DNA of 64,000 nt from positions 1,662,014 to 1,726,013 of the forward strand of contig NC_015707.1 of NCBI RefSeq assembly GCF_000217815.1, written 5' to 3'. A program made the translations under genes and the position numbers. Numbering within the stretch: the stretch's first letter is position 1; every line of letters begins with the position of its first letter. Below the pieces are notes generated by a model. It had not been told where the DNA came from, made no database searches, and saw only the letters and a list, made by a program, of their open reading frames with translations. Positions 56,093 to 64,000 of this stretch are shown here, one piece after another. Source of the DNA: Pseudothermotoga thermarum DSM 5069 (GTDB taxonomy: Bacteria > Thermotogota > Thermotogae > Thermotogales > DSM-5069).

Positions 56093-56785
56093 GAAGGAAA
56101 ACTGCACTAATAGAAGAAATGGAAATAGCCACTTCACTATGTCCTCATCCCTCCTCTTGTACCATAACTTGTTCCTGTTGAAACGCCTCAGCCTGTACCT
56201 CGTTATCCCTATCACGCTCTCAACAAGACTCCTCTCCCCAAACCTCTCATGCTCGTGTTCCCAATATCCCATATTCTCTTCGCTCGCTTCCCAGTACCAT
56301 GGCCCTTTGTCCGTTATTATCCTCAACTTACCTGTCACTCTCTTCTTCACCATCTTCATCACCAAGCTCGCTTTGTCCTTCTCTCGCGTTTTGCTGACCA
56401 ACGCATAGATCACTTTCTTCCTCTTAACCTCAAACGCTATCCATACATACCAGCAGTAACCGTTTATGTTCACCTTCATCTCGTCTACAGCTACTACTGC
56501 ATTGCCTTCTATCTTCTCAGCAAATATCTCTTCTTTCATTCTTGCCCACCATTTCCTCAAGGCTTCATGACTGACTCCAATTATGGCTGCTGCCTTCCTT
56601 AATGCAAGTTCATACTTTCGCCTCATGTGGAACTCTTTGTCTTTGAAAAAGGTTTGGTATAATTTGGTATAGGTACTCGGTGATATTTGTTGTTGTAACT
56701 TTCATCTTTACGGGAACCTCCTTTCGGTGAGAAGAGTTGGTTTTTGTTTATTTTATCGTATTTCCCGGCTTAAGTTGACACCTCC
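56077..56785 (-). mobile_element. IS6/IS240-like element, copy 3, full length (709 bp)
   Basis: Terminal inverted repeats ggacctgtcaacttaag (56077-56093) and cttaagttgacacctcc (56769-56785) match except at two positions. It contains the longest form of the transposase gene. Copies 1 and 2 lack 105 bases in total relative to this one. Flanking octamers (aaggaatc and ataagttt) are not duplicated. On the transcribed strand the sequence before the gene holds an AGGAGG ribosome binding site, which in copies 1 and 2 falls partly in a hairpin arm. In this copy the opposite arm is mutated. Confidence 0.9.
56084..56626 (-). CDS. IS6/IS240-like DDE transposase (copy 3)
   Basis: A protein of 180 aa from ATG 56626. 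The helix-turn-helix-like start is MRRKYELALRKAAAIIGVSH. The catalytic residues are Asp in VAVDEMKVNING, Asp in IITDKGPWYWEA and Glu in SLVESVIG, about 30 residues after the second Asp, close to the D-D-34-E of the IS6 family. The frame may start earlier in effect. An ATG with AGGAGG at 56705 opens a 31-codon frame that ends within the first codons of this one, in a different frame, so coupling or frameshifting is possible. The family assignment is by motif only. Confidence 0.82.
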   Translation of the reverse strand: MRRKYELALRKAAAIIGVSHEALRKWWARMKEEIFAEKIEGNAVVAVDEMKVNINGYCWYVWIAFEVKRKKVIYALVSKTREKDKASLVMKMVKKRVTGKLRIITDKGPWYWEASEENMGYWEHEHERFGERSLVESVIGITRYRLRRFNRNKLWYKRRDEDIVKWLFPFLLLVQFSFLS

Positions 56786-56949
56786 ATAAGTTTTGGCGTG
56801 TATTATCAGGCTTGTTAACTTGGCTTAACTTATAAGAGTTTTAAAAAAGATATCTGCTGACACTGTTTGACCAACTTGATGAACTTTGATCGGTAATTCA
56901 AGAAGGCGGAACAAAAAGTTACTTGATTTAAATAAGTTTAAGGACTTTT

Positions 56950-56980
56950 AGCGGGCTTTTGCCCGCTTTTTTTATTTTTC
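56950..56980 (+). terminator. Orphan intrinsic terminator
   Basis: agcgggc tttt gcccgct followed by tttttttattttt. No intact gene precedes it on the + strand, since IS copy 3 lies just upstream. It marks the former end of a gene removed or broken there. Confidence 0.85.
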
Positions 56981-57116
56981 TATGTCTAGGTTAACATACG
57001 AGCATAGTGCTATAATATAAAGAAAACTAAAGAAAACTTGTGTAAACTTATGAAAACCAGAGATAATTTATGATAATAAGGTTTAATCGACTATAATTGG
57101 ATTTTTTTGCTAATAA

Positions 57117-57146
57117 TTGACCTTTTAATTTTTTTGAAACTATGAT
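57117..57146 (+). promoter_or_regulatory. Promoter of the ROK regulator gene
   Basis: TTGACC, an 18-base spacer and TATGAT, in AT-rich DNA 62-91 bases before the TTG start at 57208. Confidence 0.6.
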
Positions 57147-57207
57147 ATTCTTTCTGAGGAAGATGAAAAAGAAAACTGTTAACTGAGTAAAAAGGAGGCT
57201 TAAAAAT

Positions 57208-58347
57208 TTGTACTTGAAAAAGTTGAACCCCAAGTCAATGAAGTCTGAAAACAAAAGGATGATCCTTCGATATCTAATAGAAAACGGTTCACAAAGTAGG
57301 ATGGATATTGTTAGAAAAACAAAGCTAGCTCAAAGTGCAGTATGGCGAATCACAGAAGAGCTTATAGAAGAAGGTTTGTTGGAAATATCAACTCGTCGAA
57401 AGAGGGCGACTATAGTTGCTCCAACAAAATCTTTTATGACAGCTGTTGTGTTCAACGTTGAAGTTTCAGAAACGACCGTTGCGATGGGGTTCCTAAATGG
57501 TTCATGGAAGGTTGTGAAAAGGTTTTCGACTCCTAAAGTTTTTGAGGAATTCAAAGAGGAGGTGAGAAGTTCCCTTCAAGAAGCAATAAAAATTCAACAA
57601 GTTGTAGACGGGAAGTTACCAAAGCTTGTTTTTTCTCTTCCTGGTATGGTGAACAATGAAAAAGCTTTCCTAATCCATGCACCAAACATTGGTTGGAAAC
57701 ACATCGATTTTCGCAAAGAATTTGAAGATCTTGGTATGGAAATACTTGCGGACAATGATTCTAACTTATCTCTATTGGCTGAGTTGTTTTTCTCTCAAGA
57801 TGTGAAAAAGTCTAAAACATCGTTTTTCTTGTACCTCAGCGAAGGTGTGGGAGGAGCAATCTCATTGAACAGAAATATTGCACGTGGTGAAAACTTCGCA
57901 GCTGGTGAGATAGGTCACGTAATAATTGATCTTAATGGTAGCAGAGAAGTGGAAGAATTTCTTTCAATATCAAAACTCATTGAAAGAGTGGAAAAATTAG
58001 TTCAGTTAAAAGGAAAAACTCCAAAGGAAAAGTTCCATCATTTGTTACATTTGTGGCTGTTGGGAGATCATGGAGTAAAAAAAGTGGTGGAAGAATATCT
58101 GCGCCATTTGGCAGTAGTTTTGAGAAATATCATTTATTTTTTAAATCCGGGCGTGATCATCCTTGGTGGACTTGTGAACAATTTGTGGGAAACATTCGGA
58201 TTTTTTGTGAAAACAGAACTGCAAAAGATAACCGATGAAGAAATCGCTAAAGTTATAATAAGGGACACCGTCTTCAAGGAAGTTTCGCCGTCTTTAGTTG
58301 GTGGAAATGTGTTGGCGATCGAAAGTTTTTTGAAAAGCGTAAACTAG
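57208..58347 (+). CDS. ROK-family transcriptional repressor (XylR/NagC-like)
   Basis: A protein of 379 aa. A winged helix-turn-helix covers about residues 10-70 (NKRMILRYLIENGSQSRMDI, then KTKLAQSAVWRITEELIEEG). The ROK sugar-kinase fold follows, with LSEGVGGAISLNRNIARGEN, GEIGHVII and NPGVIILGGLV. The CxCGxxGC-type zinc cluster after GHV of many ROK proteins is not seen here. ROK repressors respond to sugars and are commonly next to the transporters they control. This one precedes the Opp-type operon by 29 bases. The start is TTG with aaggaggctt 8 bases upstream. Confidence 0.92.
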   Translation: MYLKKLNPKSMKSENKRMILRYLIENGSQSRMDIVRKTKLAQSAVWRITEELIEEGLLEISTRRKRATIVAPTKSFMTAVVFNVEVSETTVAMGFLNGSWKVVKRFSTPKVFEEFKEEVRSSLQEAIKIQQVVDGKLPKLVFSLPGMVNNEKAFLIHAPNIGWKHIDFRKEFEDLGMEILADNDSNLSLLAELFFSQDVKKSKTSFFLYLSEGVGGAISLNRNIARGENFAAGEIGHVIIDLNGSREVEEFLSISKLIERVEKLVQLKGKTPKEKFHHLLHLWLLGDHGVKKVVEEYLRHLAVVLRNIIYFLNPGVIILGGLVNNLWETFGFFVKTELQKITDEEIAKVIIRDTVFKEVSPSLVGGNVLAIESFLKSVN

Positions 58348-58375
58348 TTCAATTCTATCTTAAGGGGGTGTTGTT

Positions 58376-60189
58376 ATGAGAAAATTTGTTGCGGTATTGT
58401 TGATTCTCCTGATTCTATCTAGCTTGATGGCGCAGGTTTCAGTTCCGCGTGAAGAGACAGTCTATGTTGCAGGAGCTTTGTGGGGACCTGCAACCACTTG
58501 GAACCTGTATGCACCACAGAGTACATGGGGTACCGACCAGTTCATGTACCTTCCAGCTTTCCAATACGATCTTGGTAGGGACGCTTGGATCCCAACCATC
58601 GCAGAAAAGTACGAATTCTTGGATTCCACAACGCTTAGGATTTACATCAGACCGCAAGCAAAATGGAGTGACGGAACACCGATTACGGCCGATGATTTTG
58701 TGTATGCCTGCAATTGTCCAAGGAACTTGGAATTGGTCCAGGGGTTGATTGGGACACTTACATCAAGTATGTAAAGGCCGTGAACAGCAAGGTAGTTGAG
58801 TTCAAAGCTAACGAAGAGAATCTCAACTATTTCCAGTTCCTTAGTTATTCTCTTGGAGCTCAACCTATGCCAAAGCATGTCTATGAAAAGATCAGAGCAC
58901 AGATGAACATTAGAGATTGGGTAAACGACAAACCAGAAGAGCAAGTGGTCTCCGGTCCTTATAAGTTATATTATTACGATCCAAACATTTTGATCTACCA
59001 AAGAATTGACAATTGGTGGGGTAAAGATATCTTTGGAGTCCCAGGACCAAAATACATAGCACACGTTATTTACAAAGACAACCCAAGCGCAAGCTTGGCA
59101 GTTGAGAGAGGAGACGTTGATTGGGCTGGATTGTTCATCCCAAGTGTTTGGGAATTGTGGGAAAAGAAAGGCTTGCCAGTAGGAACATGGTACAACAAAT
59201 CACCTTACTTCTTACCAGATGGTGTGGGATTTGTGTACGCAAACAACACCAAACCTGGTTTGAAGGATCCAGCCGTGAGAAAAGCCATTGCTCATGCTAT
59301 TCCATATGACGAAATGCTTCAGAAAGCTTACTTCGGCTACGGCAGTCAAGCTCACCCATCGATGGTAATCGATTTGTTCGAACCCAACAAACAGTACATA
59401 GACTACGATCTTGCGAAGAAAACTTGGGGAACTGCGGATGGAAGAATCCCATTTGATCTTGCCAAAGCCAACAAGATTCTTGACGAAGCAGGATACGTGA
59501 AAGGACGAGACGGTATAAGGGTTGGAAAAGATGGTACCAGGCTTGGACCGTACACAATTTCGGTTCCGTATGGATGGACAGACTGGATGATGATGTGCGA
59601 AATGATAGCAAAGAACTTGAGAGCAATAGGAATCGATGTTTCAACCGAATTCCCAGACTTCTCAGTTTGGGCAGACAGGATGACAAAAGGTACGTTCGAT
59701 CTCATCATTTCTTGGAGTGTTGGACCAAGCTTCGATCATCCGTTCAACATCTACAGATTTGTTCTTGACAAAAGGCTTTCCGCACCAGTTGGAGAAGTCA
59801 CATGGGCTGGAGACTGGCAAAGATATGACAACGACGAGGTTGTAAAACTTTTGGACTCTGCAGTTTCAACACTTGATCCAGAGGTCAGGAAACAAGCTTA
59901 CTTCAAGATCCAGCAGATAATCTACAGAGATATGCCAAGCATTCCTGCGTTCTTCTCTGCTCACTGGTACGAATATTCGACCAGATATTGGATCAACTGG
60001 CCAAACGAAAACAACCTGGCTTGGTTCAGACCAGCACCATGGCATGGTGACACATGGCCTACCTTGTTCATAATCTCGAAGAAAACTGATCCAAAGCCAA
60101 TTCCAACCTGGCTGAAAACAGTCGATGAAGGTGGAATGGGAATACCAACCGCAAAGGTCTTCAATGATCTTCAAAAAGCCGCAAAGTGA
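58376..60189 (+). pseudogene. Family-5 extracellular solute-binding protein gene, broken by a frameshift
   Basis: The first frame (58376-58774) has a signal peptide (MRKFVAVLLILLILSSLMA) and the start of an SBP_bac_5 protein (EETVYVAGALWGPATTWNLY to WSDGTPITADDFVYA). The second frame (open to 60189) continues with LSKELGIGPGVDWDTYIKYV to the end of the family. The break is near 58705-58714 (gtatgcctgcaattgtcc); insertion of one base would join them as VYA-x-x-LSKELGIG. The joined protein would be about 604 aa, normal for the family. The rest is intact, so the change is recent or a sequence error. It would bind an oligosaccharide or peptide for the permeases that follow. Confidence 0.9.
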
Positions 60190-60194
60190 CACTT

Positions 60195-60217
60195 GCCCCG
60201 GGCTGCAAGGCCCGGGG
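60195..60217 (+). promoter_or_regulatory. Intercistronic GC hairpin after the binding-protein gene
   Basis: ccccgggc / gcccgggg with a 6-base loop lies between the binding-protein stop and the first permease, with no T run after it. Such hairpins protect the upstream mRNA, raising the ratio of binding protein to permease. Confidence 0.75.
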
Positions 60218-60249
60218 ATGATATGCAAAACAGGGAGAGTGAGAGATAA

Positions 60250-61266
60250 ATGTCGTTAAAGCCCATGATGAAATATCTTCTGCGAAGGTTTGTCTTTCTT
60301 CTCATTACGTATCTAGTGGCTACCACGATTGTTTTTATTCTGCCAAGAGCTATACCGGGAAATCCACTGGCTCAATTATTGGGAAATCTTTCCAGAGTGG
60401 CCCAAGCAAATCCTGAAGCTGTCAGAGCTGCTGAGAGAAGATTAATGGAAGAATTTGGTCTTGATAAACCTTGGTATGTTCAATATTTTGAATTCATTGG
60501 AAAAACTTTGAGAGGAGATCTTGGAACTTCTATTGCCTTTTATCCCAGAAAGGTTGTGGATTTAATAATACCGGTTATACCTTGGACTCTTGCGCTTCTT
60601 CTCCCTGCAACGGTTGTGGCATGGATACTTGGAAACAGTTTAGGCGCTTTGGCAGCCTTTAGAAGAAATTCATGGATAGACAAGGGTGTGCTTACAACAT
60701 CACTTATTGTCTCGCAAATTCCATATTACTGGCTTGGAATGATATTCATCTTTTTCTTTGGAGTGAGACTCGGCTGGTTACCCGTTCAGGGTGCTTACTC
60801 TCAAGGCACGATACCAAGTCTAAGCTGGTCGTTCTTCGTTGATGTGGCAAAACACTATATCCTTCCGTTCCTGTCCATAGTTGTGTCAGCAATGGGTGGT
60901 TGGGCAATAGGAATGAGGCTGATGGTTATATACGAACTTGGAAGCGATTATGCCATGTTCTCGGAGTATTTGGGAATGAAGGATGAGAGGATTTTCAAAT
61001 ACGTTTTTAGAAACTCACTGCTTCCACAGGTGACAGGGCTTGCTCTAAGTTTAGGTGGGATTCTTGGAGGAGCCTTAATAACAGAGATCGTTTTCAATTA
61101 CCCCGGTACAGGCTATTTGCTTTTCAGAGCTTTGACAACGCTTGATTATTCGTTGATACAAGGGATATTTGTTATACTTATTGCCTCCGTATACCTTGCT
61201 AACTTTGTCGTGGATTTTCTATATGCATTGATAGATCCAAGAATAAGACTAGGTCAGGAGGCTTGA
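60250..61266 (+). CDS. oppB: ABC transporter permease, DppB/OppB type
   Basis: A protein of 338 aa with six membrane segments. The EAA loop motif lies near the C-terminal third: EYLGMKDERIFKYVFRNSLL followed by PQVTGLALSLGGILGGALI. The N-terminal RRFVFLLITYLVATTIVFIL is typical of the first permease of this family. It follows the broken binding-protein gene and overlaps the next permease by 4 bases (ATGA-type). Confidence 0.94.
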   Translation: MSLKPMMKYLLRRFVFLLITYLVATTIVFILPRAIPGNPLAQLLGNLSRVAQANPEAVRAAERRLMEEFGLDKPWYVQYFEFIGKTLRGDLGTSIAFYPRKVVDLIIPVIPWTLALLLPATVVAWILGNSLGALAAFRRNSWIDKGVLTTSLIVSQIPYYWLGMIFIFFFGVRLGWLPVQGAYSQGTIPSLSWSFFVDVAKHYILPFLSIVVSAMGGWAIGMRLMVIYELGSDYAMFSEYLGMKDERIFKYVFRNSLLPQVTGLALSLGGILGGALITEIVFNYPGTGYLLFRALTTLDYSLIQGIFVILIASVYLANFVVDFLYALIDPRIRLGQEA

Positions 61267-62114
61267 AAACTATGTTTTTGATAATGATAAAGCCGTTGTT
61301 CAAAAACAAAAAGTTCTTGGTAGGAATTTCCATCTTTCTGTTCTTTTTGCTTCTTGGTATCTTAGGGCCAGTTTTCTACAAAGTTGATCCAATGGAAATG
61401 ACTTGGGATTGGGAAAAGCCACCTTCTTCAGAGCATCCACTTGGTACTGATACATATGGGAGAGATATTTTAGCTCAACTTCTGCACGGAATAAGAGCTT
61501 CTCTTTATGTAGGATTTTTGGCTGCCGTCATATCTCTTTCGATAGGAACTGTTATTGGTAGCTTGTCTGCAGTTAAAAGAGGTATCGTTGATGATACTTT
61601 GATGGCTATAACAAACATTGTGCTAACCACACCTTCTATTTTGATAGCCATACTCATAGCAAGTTATTTTAGGGTACGAAGTATAGAGATGGTGGCAGTT
61701 ATATTAGGGCTTTTCCAATGGCCGTGGTACGCAAGGGCGATAAGAGCACAACTTATGAGTCTGATGGCGCGAGATTACGTGAATCTCTCAATACTAGCAG
61801 GATATTCAGATTTAAGACTTGCAGTGGAGGATCTTATACCCTCGATAGCAACTTACGCGTTTATGTCTTTTGTTTTGTTCATCAATGGAGGAATAATGGG
61901 AGAAGCTGGATTGAGCTTGATAGGTCTTGGTCCAACGCGTGGTATTTCCCTTGGCATAATGCTTCAGTGGGCCGTTTTGATGGAAGCTGTCAGAAGAGGG
62001 CTTTGGTGGTGGTTTGTCCCACCTGGAGTAGCGATTGTTGCTATCACAGCATCTTTGCTGGTTATAAGTACCGCTATGGATGAGGTTTTTAATCCGAGAT
62101 TGAGGGAGGAATGA
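61263..62114 (+). CDS. oppC: ABC transporter permease, DppC/OppC type
   Basis: A protein of 283 aa with about six membrane segments. EHPLGTDTYGRDILAQLLHG is the family signature after the first segment; the EAA loop is YVNLSILAGYSDLRLAVEDL followed by IPSIATYAF. It pairs with OppB to form the membrane channel. The start may be the ATG at 61272 (MFLIM) or the overlap codon at 61263. Confidence 0.94.
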   Translation: MKTMFLIMIKPLFKNKKFLVGISIFLFFLLLGILGPVFYKVDPMEMTWDWEKPPSSEHPLGTDTYGRDILAQLLHGIRASLYVGFLAAVISLSIGTVIGSLSAVKRGIVDDTLMAITNIVLTTPSILIAILIASYFRVRSIEMVAVILGLFQWPWYARAIRAQLMSLMARDYVNLSILAGYSDLRLAVEDLIPSIATYAFMSFVLFINGGIMGEAGLSLIGLGPTRGISLGIMLQWAVLMEAVRRGLWWWFVPPGVAIVAITASLLVISTAMDEVFNPRLREE

Positions 62115-62117
62115 GTT

Positions 62118-63110
62118 TTGAAAGAAGTACTTCTTGCTGTTGAGAATGTTAGAGCTTACTATGAATTAGAAAAAATCTGTGTAAAGGCCGTTGATGGAGT
62201 ATCTTTTGAAATATTCGAAGATGAAGTTGTAGGAGTTGTTGGGGAATCGGGTTGTGGGAAGACCACGCTTTCAAACGTGGTTTTCATGAACATCGTCAAG
62301 CCTTTGAAATTCGTCGATGGAAGAGTTGTTTTGAAAGCCAATGGAAAATATGAAGAGATTTCTTCGATGAACAGAGAAGAGGTAAGAAAAAGATTTTGGG
62401 GAAAGGAGATAACAATTATTCCTCAATCGGCAATGAATGCATTAATGCCTACGATAAAAATGGAAAGTTATGTTAAGCATCTTGCACAGTCCCACGAGAT
62501 AGATGTAGAAGAACTTTTGGATAAAGCTAAAAAGAGGTTTGAAGAAGTTGGGTTAAAACCAATGTGGTTGAAGCGATATCCATTTGAACTTAGCGGTGGT
62601 ATGAGGCAAAGAGCAGTGATAGCTATCGCGACCATACTGAATCCAAGTCTTTTGATAGCAGATGAGCCAACTTCTGCACTAGATGTTGTGAACCAGAAGG
62701 TATTTCTAAAAGTTTTGATGCAGATGAAAAAGCAAGGAATTGTGAAGAGTATTATGTTCATCACACACGATATTGCTACTGTCAGACAGATTGCAGATAG
62801 AATGATCATCATGTACGCTGGAAAGATTGTGGAATTTTCTAAGATGGAAGATATTTTGAAAAAACCACTTCATCCTTATGCTCAAGTTTTGTTCAATTCT
62901 GTTCTAACTCCTGAGCCGGAAGTGAAAAAAAGGGGAATCACTGTTATACCTGGTGCGCCACCAAATCTGATAAATCCACCATCTGGTTGCAGATTCCATC
63001 CAAGATGTCCTAAGGTAATGGAAATTTGTAAAGCGGACGAACCTCCTTTGAGAGAGGTTGAGCCAGGAAGAAAAGTTGCCTGTTGGCTTTACATGGAGGA
63101 GGTAGTATGA
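62118..63110 (+). CDS. oppD: ABC transporter ATPase, DppD/OppD type
   Basis: A protein of 330 aa. Walker A is GESGCGKTTLSN (about 42-53), the signature is ELSGGMRQRAVIA (about 156-168), Walker B is LLIADEPTSALD, and the H-loop is MFITHD. The C-terminal oligopeptide extension has the cysteines GCRFHPRCPKVMEICK, which in this family bind an iron-sulphur cluster. TTG start at 62118. It shares a 29-bp identity with the scar downstream of the CRISPR array. Confidence 0.96.
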   Translation: MKEVLLAVENVRAYYELEKICVKAVDGVSFEIFEDEVVGVVGESGCGKTTLSNVVFMNIVKPLKFVDGRVVLKANGKYEEISSMNREEVRKRFWGKEITIIPQSAMNALMPTIKMESYVKHLAQSHEIDVEELLDKAKKRFEEVGLKPMWLKRYPFELSGGMRQRAVIAIATILNPSLLIADEPTSALDVVNQKVFLKVLMQMKKQGIVKSIMFITHDIATVRQIADRMIIMYAGKIVEFSKMEDILKKPLHPYAQVLFNSVLTPEPEVKKRGITVIPGAPPNLINPPSGCRFHPRCPKVMEICKADEPPLREVEPGRKVACWLYMEEVV

Positions 63111-63913
63111 ATAGGTTGGTGGTAAAAAATCTCACAAAAATCTTCACCCTTGGGTTTTTTTCAAAACGGCGGATTGAGGCCGTTAAAAATGTTTCATTTG
63201 AAGTGAAAGCAAAAGAAATCGTTTCATTGGTGGGTGAAAGTGGCTCAGGTAAAACAACGACGGCAAAGATGATCTTAAGGCTTCTTCCACCGACAAGTGG
63301 CGAGATAATCTTTGAAGGCAAGGATATATGGAAAGATATAAAAGATAGGGAATCTGTGCTGTGGTTTAGAAGAAAAGTTCACGCAGTGTTTCAAGATCCC
63401 TTTTCAAGTTACAATCCTTTTTATCCAGTTGAAAGAACCATTTGGCAAGCAATCAACCTTTTGGAAAAAAAGCCATCCAACAAGAAAGAAGCTCTTGAGC
63501 TCATAAAAGAATCTCTTTTTAGGGTTGGAATCGATCCAAACGATGTGTTAGGAAAATATCCCCACCAAATATCCGGCGGGCAAAAGCAAAGGATAATGAT
63601 CGCAAGATGCTGGATTTTAAAACCGCTCTTGATCGTTGCAGATGAGCCAACATCGATGATAGACGCATCCAGCAGGGGTGGAATAATCAAGCTCTTGGAA
63701 GAATTAAGGGAAGAACAAGGTACTTCAATTATTTTTATCACGCACGACCTTGGCCTTGCATACTATGTTTCCGACAATATTTACGTTATGAAAGATGGAG
63801 AAATCGTTGAGAGAGGACATCCAGACAAGATTGTTCTTGAACCATCTCATGAGTATGCGAAAATTCTTGTGAAAAGTATTCCAAAACTCTACGAAAAAAT
63901 GGAAGATCTATGA
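63107..63913 (+). CDS. oppF: ABC transporter ATPase, DppF/OppF type
   Basis: A protein of 268 aa from ATG 63107, which overlaps the oppD stop (ATGA) and has ggaggtag upstream. Walker A is GESGSGKTTTAKM (about 44-56), the signature is QISGGQKQRIMIA, Walker B is LLIVADEPTSMID and the H-loop is FITHD. It lacks the cysteine-rich C-terminal extension of OppD, being at the short end for the family. Confidence 0.95.
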   Translation: MNRLVVKNLTKIFTLGFFSKRRIEAVKNVSFEVKAKEIVSLVGESGSGKTTTAKMILRLLPPTSGEIIFEGKDIWKDIKDRESVLWFRRKVHAVFQDPFSSYNPFYPVERTIWQAINLLEKKPSNKKEALELIKESLFRVGIDPNDVLGKYPHQISGGQKQRIMIARCWILKPLLIVADEPTSMIDASSRGGIIKLLEELREEQGTSIIFITHDLGLAYYVSDNIYVMKDGEIVERGHPDKIVLEPSHEYAKILVKSIPKLYEKMEDL

Positions 63914-64000
63914 TGTTCACCAAAGCTTTGATAACACTTTTTGCTTGGGCGTTGGTGCTGGAAGTACTGGTCTTGCTCTATTATCTTTGGCGTGGATTTA
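63910..64000 (+). CDS. Start of a membrane protein, cut by the window edge
   Basis: The ATG at 63910 overlaps the oppF stop. The 30 visible residues (MMFTKALITLFAWALVLEVL, then VLLYYLWRGF) form one hydrophobic segment, a membrane anchor or the first of several. Too little is visible to name it. Coupling to oppF suggests a role in the same sugar-uptake operon. Confidence 0.6.
   Translation, partial: MMFTKALITLFAWALVLEVLVLLYYLWRGF

Larger units (their letters stand above)
56786..57207. other. Intergenic stretch between IS copy 3 and the ROK gene
   Basis: This stretch holds no convincing gene. It has a short frame end (SVIQEGGTKSYLI) before a terminator at 56950-56980 (agcgggc / gcccgct, then a long T run), which suggests that the 3' end of a lost rightward gene lies at about 56890-56935. 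After it comes AT-rich DNA with a good promoter for the ROK gene: TTGACC at 57117-57122, 18 bases, TATGAT at 57141-57146. Confidence 0.6.

Overview
The window reads as a chromosomal segment of a Thermotogales bacterium, most likely Pseudothermotoga or a close relative. The main evidence is a SLH / coiled-coil outer-sheath tether of the Thermotoga Omp-alpha type (8.5-9.6 kb), a family-5 (Opp-type) sugar/peptide ABC system under a ROK repressor, an mreB-flgFGAHIJ cluster, the low GC content, and a type I-B CRISPR repeat. No database search was possible, so the genus is an inference.

Layout. 0-6.3 kb: a rearranged stretch with a decayed nadC remnant, an FMN-riboswitch-controlled ribDE-ribBA-ribH operon, a truncated unknown gene, an intact IS256-family element and a truncated IS6/IS240-like element. 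The rib segment is bracketed by a 37-bp perfect inverted repeat. 6.3-17 kb: envelope and housekeeping genes, namely a polytopic membrane protein, thioredoxin-ccdA behind a palindromic promoter, ompA, a CBS protein, then a leftward overlapping run obgE-nadD-dus-htrA-lipoprotein-PEGA protein. 17-20.4 kb: an internally deleted IS copy that has removed the 5' part of a sugar-binding-protein gene, a TIM-barrel sugar isomerase, and a secernin-like (C69) protein. 20.4-28.8 kb: Mut7-C protein, hybrid-less sensor kinase plus single-domain response regulator, ileS, pilT and prfA, tightly packed. 28.8-37.6 kb (leftward): recJ, yqgF, tRNA-Arg(CCG), mreB, flgF, flgG, flgA, flgH, flgI and a short flgJ. 37.7-42 kb: MFS transporter, YjiH-type membrane protein and hutU.

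42.2-55.6 kb is the defence region: a small protein plus nucleotidyltransferase pair, a cas6 pseudogene, a MntA/HepT toxin-antitoxin pair, a divergent cas6, then cas4-cas1-cas2-cas8b-cas7-cas5-cas3, a 430-bp leader and an array of 40 repeats / 39 spacers. The adaptation genes precede the effector genes, and Cas6 is encoded on the opposite strand. 55.6-57.2 kb is a scar region with a truncated ORF, a 29-bp piece identical to part of the downstream oppD-type gene, and the only copy of the IS6-like element with a catalytically complete transposase frame. 57.2-64 kb: ROK regulator, a frameshifted family-5 binding protein, two permeases, two ATPases, and the start of a further membrane protein cut by the window edge.

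Most notable: the inverted-repeat-bounded rib segment; three IS6-like copies, two of them sharing three in-frame deletions that remove a catalytic Asp; a hairpin that can mask the IS ribosome binding site; a pair of spacers differing by one base in the seed; a spacer that is itself a terminator-like hairpin; a tRNA wedged between yqgF (whose stop codon lies inside the tRNA) and mreB; and two nucleotidyltransferase-type pairs beside the cas genes. I did not find a clearly new multi-gene system. The small-protein/nucleotidyltransferase pair at 42.2-43.0 kb is the best candidate for one.
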